The notes beneath the pieces are model-generated. The model was not told the origin of the DNA. It was given only the letters and a program-made list of their open reading frames with translations, and did not search any database. A stretch of 64,000 nucleotides of DNA, taken from positions 1 through 64,000 of the forward strand of contig QXCR01000063.1 in the NCBI GenBank assembly GCA_004380135.1, read 5' to 3'. Source of the DNA: Stemphylium vesicarium. Its lineage: Eukaryota; Ascomycota; Dothideomycetes; Pleosporales; Pleosporaceae. Below are positions 45,548-57,005 of this stretch, one piece after another; position 1 is the first letter of the stretch; the number at the start of each line of letters is the position of its first letter. A program made the position numbers and the translations under genes.

Positions 45548-48500
45548 TTAGAACCTTGGTCCTGCGCTCAAATTACCGTTGGCGCTCGTGCTGCGGGTGG
45601 TGCTTGTTTTGCTTGCACCGCTTCCCGCTCTCTTCATCGTCTTCTCCATTAATCCATTGAGCAGGCGGTCCAGCTCGCCGCTCAATCCTTGCATTGTCTT
45701 CGTCTCCTCCACGAGGTAGTCCTTCATCAGAGGATGGTCAGGGCCGACCGGTACCACGCCCGTCGTATCGTTAATGACGACGAGCATGTCTCGAATCTCA
45801 CTGCCATCGTCAAGATAAGCGCGGAGGGAGGCGTCGGACCAAGCGGGAAGCATCGCACTTTCGGAAGAAACGGGCGGCGAAGGCTCAGATTCTTTAGTAG
45901 GAATTGGCGCAGGTCTTGATGGCGGGGGGATGGCAGAGTTGGGCGCAAGGTGCGTAGGCGAAGCGTTTTCAGGCTGTGATCGAGATGAAGTGGTGTTCTC
46001 CGGGGCGGCCTTTGTTGGGCTGTCGTCTGGCGTAGGTGTCGATATCGGCGAGCTAGTATCCTGACTTGAGCTGTCGGTCGATAAGCCAGGTGTGTGGTGA
46101 GATTCAAATTCCCGATCTCGATCCGCTCCGTTCTCCTTTTGCGATGGCTGCGCATCTGCTGCAGAGACATGGACCGGTGATTCCGAGAGGCGTCCAACAG
46201 GGTCCGATTTCTCAGCCTCTCCTGACTTACGTTCGGCGTCAGGGTCTGCGAAAGGATCGCTGCTTTCATCCGAGTCAAAGTCGTCTAGCTGTACGCGCTG
46301 TTTTGCCTTGGTAACCTTTTCACGCTTGACCTCTCCCTCTTGTTGTTGAGGCTTCATCATGGCACTGAATGGGTTCTTTGAGCTCGTTGATGTTGTGGCT
46401 GAGACCGGCGATGTCGTTTGCTCTTCGACAGACGGCTTGCTTGCCTCATCTTGTTCGGGTGGTACTATGCGCATTGACGAAGTGGTCTGCTGTGCGGTAG
46501 GCTCATCATCAACGGCATCAATCTCATCGTCCATATCCATCTCCGTGGGGCTTTCCGTTTTCAGGATACCCTTGGTCTTTTGTGGAGAGTCATCTCGGCT
46601 ACGCTGGCTCTTTTGCAACTTGCCCTTGCTTGACTGTCTCAAAGGTGCGGGAGCTGCCGCCTGCTCTGGAGATGTGCGTTCCGCAAGTTCATCCGAGGGT
46701 TTCGATTGCGGTGAGCTGCGATCAGCCTCTTCTGGCTTCTCGACATCACTGTCCATCGAATCTTGTGGGCCTTTGCCCCTCTTATCCTTGCGCTTGAACA
46801 GTCCACTGAGCATGCCGGATTTCTTTTCCTTCTTCTTCTTGTCATCCTTGACCTTATCTGCGAAGCCATTCTTCTCCAAACTCTCAAGGCTTGCTCCACG
46901 TTCTCGTGAGCCTGTGGTCGATGTGCTTGAGTCGTCGCGAAGTATATTGGGCGTGAGTGTAATCTTGCGTGTCTCGGTGTTCTCGTCCTTGAAGAAGGAG
47001 TCGGTGTTGCGAAGTGTACCATTGCGAGATACTTTGGGATCCAGTGGCCGATCGACAGAATCGTCGCTTGCTCTCTGTGCGTCCTCTTGCCTCCCTGAGT
47101 CTTCGGTGGAGCTGCGCGCATCGCCCTCGACTTGGGCATTCACATCCTTCTTCGTGCCGTTCACCTTCAGTGGCTGTACTTGAAGGTTCTCGTCCTGTGT
47201 AGCATCACCATCCTGTGTTGCTGCTTGCTGCTGTTGCAATTGCTTCGGTTCAGGGCCTCCGAACAGCTCGCCTTCACCCTCGTCAGAAGAGTAGTCATAG
47301 TCTGATGCTTCGACGTATGTTGGTGGCGCGAATTGGACAGTCTTGGCGTTTCTCCGTCGCATGGCCTTCTTCAGGGGGTTCTTGGATTTCTCTGCCGTGT
47401 CGCCGAGCATGGTCGCCGATAGGTCGATATTCCTGTGCTTGTTGAGACGCGCTAGTCGTTCGGTGGGTGTTTCGATGTGTTCTGCGGGGAGATACCCTTC
47501 GAAGGATTAGTGGGGAACCAGCCAGCGATTGAGTATACTCACCAATGCTGTTGTCCTTGGAGACTCGTACCAGCCACCAGTAGCTGTTACTGTCGTCAAG
47601 TAGAACCATCGTGTCACCTTTTGTTGCGTTTGCTTGACCCTCGACGGTTGCAACAAATGTGTGCAGGGCGTAGACGAATTCGAAATCGATGTCTTCTGTT
47701 TCTCGTAAGCATTCGCCTCCCCAACCTGAGTCGATAAATCTGGGATGTTTGGAGAAAGAAACGTCATTGGATGCATCATCGTTGTCTTCGTCCAGGTCTT
47801 CGTCCCAGGAATCGGTGTCACTATCGGTAGTCCAGGAATCCTCTTCGTTCTCGGGGTAGTTAGTATTGAGCGAGGGGTTTCTGTTCGGTGCTTGAAGTAT
47901 ATCCGGGGTGCGTTCTACGAAAGGGTCGTCTGAACTGTCAAGGAGGGCACGGCTAATTGGTTTCAGTGTACTCCGGACCTGCTCCTCGTCAAACTCGGAG
48001 ATTAGTGATGCTTGCGAGTCGTCCCTCAGCAGCTGTATGCGGCGTTCGACTGTTTTCAAATGCCTCGTCCTCGGGCTCATACCCACCTCCATGTCTGTAT
48101 CGTGTTCGTGGTCCGGTGCGTTGGTGGTCCTTGTCCAGGCATACTCACCAAGATGATGCTCCGTTGACTCGTTATCCATAAAAGGAGAAATTCGAAAGGA
48201 AATGGGAGTCGAAGTTGGGCGCTTCGTTGACAAAGGAGAGCTTTCAGATGCTGGGACACTGAGAGGTCTTCGAACGTCGGCAACAGAAATGGGGAAATGG
48301 GTAGGCGTGCTGGTGAAGGGGGAAGAAGAAGCGACTGTTGACTGCAACGGCGAAGATTGCGGAGTCAAAGACTCGTGTCTTGCCGGCCAGGTCGCGGGGT
48401 AAGAAGGTAGAGAATACCCACCATCGTCTATCGAGGGCGAACTCGAGATCTTGTCCATCATATCATCGTCCATGTCCTCCTCCACGTCGGCATCCTGCAT

Positions 48501-48862
48501 GTCGCCATCGTCACCGTCTTCATCTTTTTGGCCATTCGCATGGTTTACTACGGTGCGTTCGTCGTCGGAGCCGGGGTCGTCTCGAAGCGTGGTGCCGGCA
48601 TCGCTCCAGGCATCGTGGAGACGCGATTCTTCCGAGGAACGCTCCTGCTCTACGTGGCGGATGGCGGCCTGTTGATGAGGCGCGGCTGGGCCTATTCCGA
48701 GAGGCGCTGGGTGTTCGGGTTGCTGAGAATGGTCCTGAGCGGTCGGCGATGTCTTGTCCTGCAGATCGATCGTGTCTATGGCCAAGGATTAGCCTGTGCA
48801 CCTCAAGTCGCGCACTCATTCTTCGTCTCTGTACCTGCTCTGATAATATGAGGTCGCGTCAT
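45548..48862 (-). CDS. Bud14-like SH3-domain protein
   Basis: Minus strand, exons 48862-48835, 48776-47541 and 47496-45548 (introns of 58 and 44 nt), 1070 residues. The 28-nt first exon is needed because the large frame otherwise lacks an ATG; the splice is GTACAG...CCATAG. The SH3 domain (about residues 374-432: FVYALHTFVATVEGQ ... YWWLVRVSKDNSIGYLPAEHIE) is split by the second intron. It is followed by KNPLKKAMRRRNAKTVQFAPPTYVEAS, a block I associate with yeast Bud14. Bud14 targets the Glc7 phosphatase and controls formins at sites of polar growth. The rest is acidic, Ser/Pro-rich and disordered. The name is by resemblance of the SH3-plus-basic block and is not certain. Confidence 0.72.
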
Positions 48863-50650
48863 CCTAGCTCATGCCTCTTCGCGCCTTCAATGTTTGTGAG
48901 CTGTCGTGCGGCGAGCAGTCGCCAAGCAAAGTGAGGCGCAATCGATGGCCGGGTTGTCCTGCGCAGGGACTCGGTAAGCGCGTCCGAGTTGCTGTGGAGA
49001 TGGAGATGCAGTCTGCCAGCTCGCCTTCTTCGTCCAGCCGAAGAGTTAGAGGTGCCGTCGCATGCGTTAATCCGTCGTTTCCTGGAGGAGGAGCAGTTGG
49101 AGCACCTGCGGCGGTGCGGAGATGGGGCGCTGATGTGTGAAGGACATGCGAACACGGTGACGCGGCCAACGGGGGCAAGGCGGTCGAATGAATATCAATG
49201 CGGGTGTGTCGGGTGGTGAAAGGGCTCGTCGGCGGCCGGGAGGAGGTGATGTGAGGTTGACTTGTGGCTAGGCAGGAGGGTGAATTATTTTGGCGTCTTT
49301 GGGTCGCTCCTTCCCCGAACGCCATGCCCCTGCCCGGTTCTGAAACACCTCACTTGGGCACATTACACCAGATTGGTGCGTCTCTAGGCCACGCGCTAGC
49401 CTGTTCTTGGCCCCTCCATTTCAAAAAGGAGATGCGGCTCGGTCCTTTTATACCATCGCTTTGATTCATGGCTGCATCTCCAAGGCCTCTTTGATGAGAT
49501 CCCTTGTTGCATACATGTAGAGTCTGTTGCACTGCCGTTCCGCTGTCGCCTTCATGCGGGGAAACCGCCCGCTCCGCAACCCACCAAACACGAATTTGGA
49601 ACATTGACTAGACGTCATTGACTCGGACATTGTGCGACACCAAACTTGTCTTGCGTCGCATTGATTGTCTCACGCTGCCATGACCCAGCTGTTTCCAAAC
49701 TACCCCATCATATCATCACGTGTCTTGTTTCGACTTCAATCCACCCGAAATAGACGCAATACTAGCGTGTCCTCACATTTCTTCGACAGGCATAAAACCT
49801 TTAAAGCGTGACGAGGCTGAACGACGATCCAAAAAGGCGTCTACGCAATACGAGAAGCTGAGGGCCACGCGTATCATCTACCGATCCGCCGAGAGCTTCA
49901 TCGCTCACGTCGATCTAAACAAACACCTCAACAACCCCACTCTTTCCACACCTACCCCGCAAAAGCATTCTTGCCATGTGGGATAGCGTCATAGGACGGG
50001 AACGTAGATATGAATATCAATCTTTATTACAGGAACAATAGATGAGACAAATCTCCGAATAATTGCAACACAGTGACGCCGCACAAATTTGAAGGAAAAC
50101 CGTAGGTTCGATAGAAATTGCAAAAACCTCATTCGCCAAGCCCCAGAAGAACCAAACACCCAAGTACGATGAGACTTTGAAGACTGCATATGCAAGTCAT
50201 ACAAGCGCCATGTCAAACCCATCTCTAACTCAATTCCAAGACGATGCGATTGAATCCCACTGCTCCTATCCTTCGTCGATGACAACCTGGCGCTGCTTGC
50301 TCTTTTTCGACCATACAGCGTGTGGAGCTCCTTTTCTGGTTCTCCTTTGATGCGTGTATGATATGAAAATTCTCGACTTTATCAAAAGGGAAACTCGAGC
50401 GTCGTATAGTGGCCTCGGTCGAGAGAGCAAAGACGCACCCATTGCGAAGGGGATTCTCGGGTACACATACATCTGGACTACAGACTTGAAATCTCCGGCG
50501 ATGTGATACCGAATCGAAGCCGACGGCTCTGTTGATCACCCGAAGCTCTGATTCTGCGCTGTCGACTGGCAGTTTGCTTCGTCTGGCCTTTCCTACGACT
50601 GCGATCCGCTGTGTACTAAACTCGACTATCCTTCTAGTTTCGCATCATGT
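48863..50650. other. Intergenic region, no supported gene
   Basis: 1.8 kb. The first few hundred bases are GC-rich and probably promoter/leader of the Bud14-like gene. Plus-strand frames such as 49720-49986 lack an ATG at a sensible place and show no domain. No RNA gene was recognised by eye. Confidence 0.4.
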
Positions 50651-52405
50651 CTACTCCCACCAATTTCCTTCTTGGTTATTTGAAGAATCGTCCCAAGCAC
50701 AGACCCGCCTATTGATGAGCTCCTGTATTTGATCTTGCTGAATATCCTCAGATAGGAGCTGTCTGGTGGTCCAGGCGAAAATCAGGGCATCTTCTACGTT
50801 CCAGTATTCACTGAACTCAAATCCCTTCAACTCGTGAAAGCCGAGATCGAAGCCTGATTCTTCCATGGTCTCGACAGCGTATGTCTGCCCTATCACAGTG
50901 TATCTACCTTCTCTGACATCCCTGACTATTAGGCCGCAGCTTCGGGCCCGGGTTGCCCAACTCCGAGCCAAAATGAACCAGTCACCTCTTCTGGTTGCGC
51001 AGGGCGCCTGGACAGCACAAATTCCAGCACCCCGTCTTATTTCCAGGGTACACCCTCCATTGTGTGCTTCCATTGGCATATATGCTTACAAATGATTTGC
51101 TCGAGACATCTCCCGCGTCTGGGAGACTGCCGTGTAACTGCCTATTTGCTGCCTGTTCCAATCTTCAGCGCCAACTCTTGCAGTACAGGCGCCATGTTCC
51201 GACGTTGTGGCGGTCCTAGACGCACAGGAGCGCACAGAGAGGATTCGCAGTAAAGATGACTCCTTTCCCGTAACCTCAAAATTGTCATATAGCCGGATTG
51301 CATCTTTAAAACTAGGAAGCCAGATGCTGACGGGATGAGCGAGCTCCAAAGTCTGCAAGACCACTTCAAATCTGTCCTTTTGATAATCGACGACTGGTTT
51401 CTCTCCGCCCTGCCAGTCTACGAGAGATAGAATGCCAAATAATCTGTTCCTCGGATCACTACACTGAGAATTTGGATTATCCGCAAGCTGGCTCAAAGTG
51501 GTCTTTGTGTTCGTGCAACTGAGTCCAAGGTATTCACATTGAAAGTAGATGCCCGAGATTCCAACATGCATCTCACTGGAGGCTGTCGTCCGAAAATGAC
51601 GCATCGTGCTCCCAACGATCGATATAAGGCGTGACATCAACTTGAAGCTCTCACATGATTGATTTTCTGACCATAACTCCAGAAGCCAGTAAAGAGCTAA
51701 TAGATCTCCAGCTAAGTGCAGGCTCGGCCCATAGCCATACATTACACTTCTGGCCAAATGCAGCTCCTGCATTACCCAAACACGTTTGAAATACGGTCGC
51801 TGCAAAAACGACACGAATGCATTCCGCAGTCTTCGGCGCAGCAAGACACTCATTGGCAGCAGACAATGGACACGCAATCTTTTGCTTCGCTCGATTGGAT
51901 TGTCCCAACGTTTGAACTCGAACCGATCGACTGTCCTGCAGATCCTTCCCAGCAACGAACGATATCTCTTCGTGAATTCCAAAAGAAACTCGCTATCATT
52001 GTCGTGAGGGCCAACGCATGCGAAAACGTGGCTCGCTCTGGAGTGGATCTGGCCCATGATGCCGACTTAATGATTCTTTTCTTCAGTGTTCTGGGCGATA
52101 CAGATGGCGTCTACCCAGAAATATCGGCTAGCCTCTGATGCGAAGGCTTGCTGAAGGACATATTCGCAATTGCGCCGCACAACGAGAGGCTTGCCGTTCA
52201 CCGTGATCTCGGTGATGTCTTCGGGATTGCCCCAGGTGTACGATATTGCGTAGTACGGCGGCGCAGCATCGATGGGTCATGTGAAGATCTCGCATTCGAC
52301 GTGTTGCTCGAAATCACCACTGATGATGTGTAATAGGCGGAAGTGCGTGGTGGAGTCGGGAAGTGGGTCGTGCTCGAAAGCGGGAAGCGGGGTTCCGGTC
52401 GTCAT
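50651..52405 (-). pseudogene. HET-domain (heterokaryon incompatibility) pseudogene
   Basis: Minus strand. From the ATG at 52405 the frame shows HET-domain landmarks: APPYYAISYTWGNPED, RYFWVDAICIAQN, and later YFKRVWVMQELHLAR and DPRNRLFGILSLVDW. It is broken by TGA at 52279-52277 and TAA at 52069-52067. The next frame runs to 51086. A separate frame (51079-50651) continues with a segment typical of HET C-termini (GDWFILARSWATRARSCGLIVRD). So the gene has two stops and at least one frame break near its 3' end. HET proteins trigger cell death on fusion of incompatible hyphae; this copy should be inactive. The TAA differs from CAA by a C-to-T change at CpA. Confidence 0.8.
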
Positions 52406-53278
52406 GATACAGTAGTGGGGCTATAAGAGGGAGCAGCCGTGGCGCGCGAACGATATATTGGCAGGTACGATCTTCGAACAAATACGAGATGAATTGTTTT
52501 TCATGAAGTCGAGAGGAGATTGAAGTGGAGATGAGGAGCTGCGTGGAAAGGCTGAAGCTCAAGTGCGACTCTGCTTATCCGTCCAGCGAGGCTGAGCATG
52601 CGCATCTGCCGCACGCGCAGGTATGGAGGCTGTCTGCCAGCCTGTCACGAGCCGAGCTCTGAGTGCGACCGGTGAGAATGTTATATCTTTCTCTGATGGC
52701 TGGCCGCATGAGCGATCGTGTTAGCACTCAGCTTCGTGTATCGATACCTTGACGCTGGCGCTTACGGCAAGGTAAGAGGATGCATAGCGAACGGTGTCAG
52801 CAGCGTCGAAGAAAGAAAATCAGGATGCGAATCGCCCGCTACCGAAAATGCTAAGCGAGATGCTATATTGAGTTTCTATGGTAAGCGCGTTCACTTTTGA
52901 GGAAAGAGCCGCATTTTTATCTATTCCACGGGGCAAGTGCCCAAGCACATCGCCTGCTTCGCGCTCACGAGCTACCTGGGAATCCATTCATGCGTCATTT
53001 ACTCAGACGGAATCACGAAGAGTTGCGAGCTTGCAAACCTGGGAAGCTTTTTGCATCCAAAGCTTTACATGTCTACTACCTATTGCTGCCCGTTTATATC
53101 CAGGTGAGGCTGATACCAGCGTGACAGACCTAGTCAAAGACATCTTCAACTCCCGCCCCTTCCGCAAAAAAAATCTTCCCTTAGCATCTATTTAACTTAA
53201 ATCTTTCTTGCAGATGCCGCTTGCTCAGAAAGCCCTCTGCCCAAATGCATACTTTTGCTTCTTGTATCCCTGCGTCTC
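52406..53278. other. Intergenic region
   Basis: 873 bp. Short chance frames only (for example 52878-53195). Confidence 0.35.
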
Positions 53279-54136
53279 TCACTCCCTCATCTGTTGATCA
53301 GCCTTGGCCTTATTCTCCGCCGCGATCTGTTCTGGCGTCTTCCTTTGCTGTTGCGGCTGCCTGAACGAAGCCCCAGCCTCCCGCGCCTGCCGCGCAGTCT
53401 CCTTAGGATGCGCCCGCCTAGTAGCCTCAGCCCGCCAGGCCTCCTCACGATCAGCCCTCAACTTTTCACACCGCTTCCGACGCTCTTGCTCTGCATTCTG
53501 CCGTCGCTTTGTCTCAGCCTTAATTTCCGTCTCCAACCATGCACCGAAGGCCTTTTCCACCTCCGCCACAGTGTCGTCCCAGAATGGGCCTTGGGGCGAT
53601 TTGTCCCAGCAACGATTGCTCAATATGTCTTCACTCTGTGGATTGATGCTCATCCTCAGGCCTAGCTTACCACCCTCTTCGACGCCAAAGCCGAAGCCAA
53701 AGTCCTGGCAATACCAAATTTGCTGCTCGATCAGCCACTGGAAGACATAGTGTGTGTTGCCAGATTGCAGTGCACACCGACCACAGATGAAAGTGGCGAT
53801 GAAGAGGTTGCGCACTGAAGTCTCGCTCCAGCGGCGATGATCTCGGCGCGCGAGCCACTCATGGAGTGGGTATTCGTTGAGAATGTATTTCCCGTTGTCG
53901 AAGAATTCATTGGTCGCCGCGGTAAACTGCGGGTGCGCAGGTGGCATTACAAAGTAGCCTGGATCGTTGGTCGCGTCGTTGACTGCGTCCGTGTTCAAGG
54001 AGCGAAGACCCGGGAAGGGTTGAGTTCGCGGGACTTCCGGAATGTCGGTATTGTTACGCTCGCGCCTTGACTTCGGAGACGCCAGAGTACTAAAGTCGCC
54101 AGGGCTCAGACCAGAGACGCTTTCGAGCCAGTGCAT
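53279..54136 (-). CDS. Uncharacterised protein with C-terminal coiled coil (285 aa)
   Basis: Single minus-strand exon from the ATG at 54136. The N-terminal two thirds look globular, with several aromatic residues and a few Cys (IATFICGRCALQSGNTHYVFQWL). The last 90 residues are a highly charged Arg/Glu/Ala/Gln helix (ETEIKAETKRRQNAEQERRK...), typical of a coiled coil. No known domain recognised. It sits 106 bp downstream of a decayed gene on the same strand. It may be a lineage-specific protein. Confidence 0.6.
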   Translation of the reverse strand: MHWLESVSGLSPGDFSTLASPKSRRERNNTDIPEVPRTQPFPGLRSLNTDAVNDATNDPGYFVMPPAHPQFTAATNEFFDNGKYILNEYPLHEWLARRDHRRWSETSVRNLFIATFICGRCALQSGNTHYVFQWLIEQQIWYCQDFGFGFGVEEGGKLGLRMSINPQSEDILSNRCWDKSPQGPFWDDTVAEVEKAFGAWLETEIKAETKRRQNAEQERRKRCEKLRADREEAWRAEATRRAHPKETARQAREAGASFRQPQQQRKTPEQIAAENKAKADQQMRE

Positions 54137-54242
54137 CTCCGTAAACTATTCTTCGGGATAGGTATCGCCGTATGGATCTAGTGTCAGGACGCAGCCCTGC
54201 ACTACTACGCCATGCAACCAAAAGGTACATATGATCAGTGAA

Positions 54243-55136
54243 CTACTGATCATGGAGCAAGATAGTATATATCGTCATCCTGGCCTGACACGGCCTGACA
54301 TCTAGGGTGGCCATCCACCAGTTCCACTGCGCAATCACTTTATCTGCGCGGACCTGAGCGAGGTACTTCCTTCCAAGCTGGACACCGATAAGCATGCCAG
54401 AGCCCTTTACAGCCCCAGTCGTTGTCTTCGGAATGCATGCAGTGGGTATGTGCTTGAAGTCGCGGACGCTAGCGCAGTACTTCTTCGCAAGCATGATACC
54501 GCAACACACATGCGACCCGAAGATGTCGTCTGTCCTCCGTCCGCTGATCTCTTTCCGCTCCATTTTCGACATTTCCTTCTCTTCATGAGCCTCTGTATCA
54601 CCCCCAAATTTCTCGCTGACGAAAGCCTCGATGAGAATTGTAGACTGCTACTCAACAGCAACATCTCCCGCCTTTTCCATGCCTCCTTCAACCATCTTGA
54701 ACCCCTGGAACTCCACAACTTCACCACCAAACAGCCGATACATCCCCAGATCCACAATCAAGGCAGCCAAAGGAACCAATAGCAGCTTTTCATCCAGAAT
54801 GTAGACGAACACCCCAAAATTGAAGAACACGCCAAGCTGTAGCTTGGTAACCGGGAGTGGATCATTTGCAGCGTCGGGATCAGGTTTGTCGGGTGGGACC
54901 TGAATAGGAAGTTCGATGTCGTTATGAGCAGTCGACTGATTCGATGTCGATGTCGGCGGGGAAGGAGGAGACGTGGCGCGAGACTAGTATCCAGAGTCCA
55001 GCGAAGGTGTCGCAGGCTCCATCTTTTTGAGCGGCAATGTAGTCGGTGATGTTTCTGGAGACCGAGTTGTAGTCTGGCACGTAGGATCCTTCATCGTAGT
55101 CGCAGTTGTGGTAGTAGTGTTCAGCGCGTGATCCAT
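54243..55136 (-). pseudogene. Uncharacterised gene with two in-frame TAG codons
   Basis: One minus-strand frame runs from the ATG at 55136 to a stop at 54243 (298 codons), interrupted only by TAG at 54986-54984 (codon 51) and TAG at 54650-54648 (codon 163). The sequence reads as protein throughout: a Thr/Pro/Ser-rich N-terminus, then LGVFFNFGVFVYILDEKLLLVP with membrane-like character, and a C-terminal part with GSHVCCGIMLAKKYCASV. No splice that I tried removes the stops in frame. Both are consistent with CAG-to-TAG change. No family recognised. Readthrough is the alternative; the second TAG is followed by CAG, which partly resembles leaky contexts. Confidence 0.6.
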
Positions 55137-55518
55137 GTCGTAATCATTCGGGGAAATCAAATTAGGCCAGTGAAGTTTGCAATCGAGTTGAGTTGAGTGA
55201 ATGCAAGTGGGAAATTTGCAGAATGCAAGTGATCCAGTAGTGCTGGGGCGTTCTTCTAGCAGGGGGCGCGAACGAGCGAGAGTAGCTCGAGTTCTAACTG
55301 CGCATTGGGGTCGTGCACTGGACAGTGAATTGCTCGAGTGGGAAGCGCCAAGAGCGCATATGGAATGGTACGGAGTTGAGCGGTCGCCTAAGTGATGGAT
55401 CAGCGCGGAAAGAGTAACCAGGATAAGTGCAGAGATGTAGCGAGTTGATGTGTGCCATTACAAGAGTCAAGTGATGAGTATGCTATGTCTAGGGAGAGTA
55501 ACAATTCTACACATCCTA
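55137..55518. other. Intergenic region
   Basis: 382 bp between two minus-strand genes. It holds the former promoter of the decayed gene; nothing else seen. Confidence 0.35.
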
Positions 55519-56697
55519 CTACCCACTCCTCCCCATTCCACCCCCACTAACCCCATCCAACTTCCTCTTCTGATCATTCCTCTCCTCCAACCCCACGTTA
55601 ATATTGAAATGCTGCCCGCGAATCCACTCATAAAACACGCCCGCCGTAATGCCCTTCATAGGCGTGTCCCACGTCCCCGTAATCCTCGTCTCCAACGCCT
55701 GAGAATCGATAAGTACCAGCTCATGCGCCCTCAGCACAAAGACAATCGAATGTCTGTACGCCTTCTCCCGCACTTCCCTTGACAAACCACCCGCCGGTTC
55801 CCCATAAGAAACAACCCGATGCCCACCCGCCGGCACCCTCCCATTAGCCAACCGCTCCAATTGCCTCCCAACTAATAACGTCGCCCCTTTATCCCCCTTC
55901 CGCTCAACTTCCCTCTCTACATCGAACCACCCGCCCCCATCCCAGACTTCCAACCCAGCCACATCCCCCATAACCACACTCAACAATCCCAAATCCGCAT
56001 GTGCCTCCGCAACAACCTTCTCCTCCCACCCCTCATACCGAAAAAGCCTTAGCATCGTCGCCGTCTTATCCTCCTCGTTCTCCGGCATCCGCGCACACGG
56101 TCCGACGAAACGTCTTAGCCCATCGTCCTCCGCGTCAGGCAACCCCAGCGACGTCGACACGCGACCGAGAGTGCTAGAGCAGTGCGCGCCGAGGAGATCC
56201 CAGTACCGTTTCGCTGGCCCGTGCAGGATCTCAGGACAGTAGGCTAGAGTGCGGAGGGTGATGAATTCTTTTTCGCCGCGGATGCTGGACCAGCCTTCTT
56301 CGGAGCCGAGGCGGTGCTTCCATTGCGTCTTTTCTGATACGGGGAGGTTGAAGAAGGCCTGGCTGGCGGTGAAGAGGTCTTCGTAGGCGGTTTGGAGGGG
56401 GTGCGGGCTGGGGGTTGGGGTGTTGTTGTCGGGCTCTTGTGATGGGGTTGTTTGAGGGGTCCTGGTGGGGAAAGTGAGGGTCGTCCAGCCTAGTGTTGAT
56501 AGCGTGTGTTGGTGTTCTGGGAGGACGAGGGGAAGGGGCGCGGAGATTAGAGGTGGACGCGTGTCTTGCATCTTATCGTTCTTTTGCTGAAGTTTTTGTT
56601 TCTTCAAAGATATTCTTCGCTTTGATCGGAAGCGTGAGATGATGTTTGAGATGGAAAAGTGGTGGTCGGATGACTTTGGATTTAGGGTGGTAGCCAT
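55519..56697 (-). CDS. 2-oxoglutarate/Fe(II)-dependent oxygenase-like protein
   Basis: Single exon, minus strand, 392 residues from the ATG at 56697. It has the isopenicillin-N-synthase-like layout. An N-terminal DIOX_N-like part (LQTAYEDLFTASQAFFNLP) is followed by the iron ligands in EAHADLGLLSVV (H-x-D near 231-233) and the distal His in AGGHRVVSYGE (about 292). The Arg in YRHSIVFVLR (about 314) would bind 2-oxoglutarate. The family oxidises small molecules. There is no biosynthetic cluster around it, so the substrate is unknown. The first 50 residues are basic and poorly structured. Confidence 0.82.
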   Translation of the reverse strand: MATTLNPKSSDHHFSISNIISRFRSKRRISLKKQKLQQKNDKMQDTRPPLISAPLPLVLPEHQHTLSTLGWTTLTFPTRTPQTTPSQEPDNNTPTPSPHPLQTAYEDLFTASQAFFNLPVSEKTQWKHRLGSEEGWSSIRGEKEFITLRTLAYCPEILHGPAKRYWDLLGAHCSSTLGRVSTSLGLPDAEDDGLRRFVGPCARMPENEEDKTATMLRLFRYEGWEEKVVAEAHADLGLLSVVMGDVAGLEVWDGGGWFDVEREVERKGDKGATLLVGRQLERLANGRVPAGGHRVVSYGEPAGGLSREVREKAYRHSIVFVLRAHELVLIDSQALETRITGTWDTPMKGITAGVFYEWIRGQHFNINVGLEERNDQKRKLDGVSGGGMGRSG

Positions 56698-57005
56698 GGT
56701 TTCTAGAGGTAAGATCGAATGCGCCACGGACGTCTTGCTTGCGTTTAAGGTTCTATAGCGTGATGAGAAACAAAGAGTAGAAGGGACTATGGAGATAGCA
56801 TGGAAAGGTTGAGAGCGCGGTACTGTAGGTTGGTTAATGACGTTGGGTTAGAAAGCTAAGCCACGATTGCACAGCCCCACTGTGAGCCTACTAGTCGCGC
56901 AAGGCGTCCTAGCCACGCCATTGCATCAGTAACGCAAGAGCCATATACAATATTCCACAATTACCAAGTCGTGAGGAGAGTCCAGAACTTCGATTTAGCT
57001 GTACG
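56698..57005. other. Intergenic region
   Basis: 308 bp; promoter of the oxygenase gene and 3' end of the IBA57-like gene. No feature. Confidence 0.3.

Noticed and set aside
46359..47183. 274-codon plus-strand open frame
   Set aside because: Lies antisense inside the Bud14-like gene; the Ser/Cys-rich translation is the mirror of the acidic, Ser-rich coding strand.
56698..56727. Ten-codon extension of the 2OG oxygenase
   Set aside because: Begins with GTG; the first ATG is at 56697.
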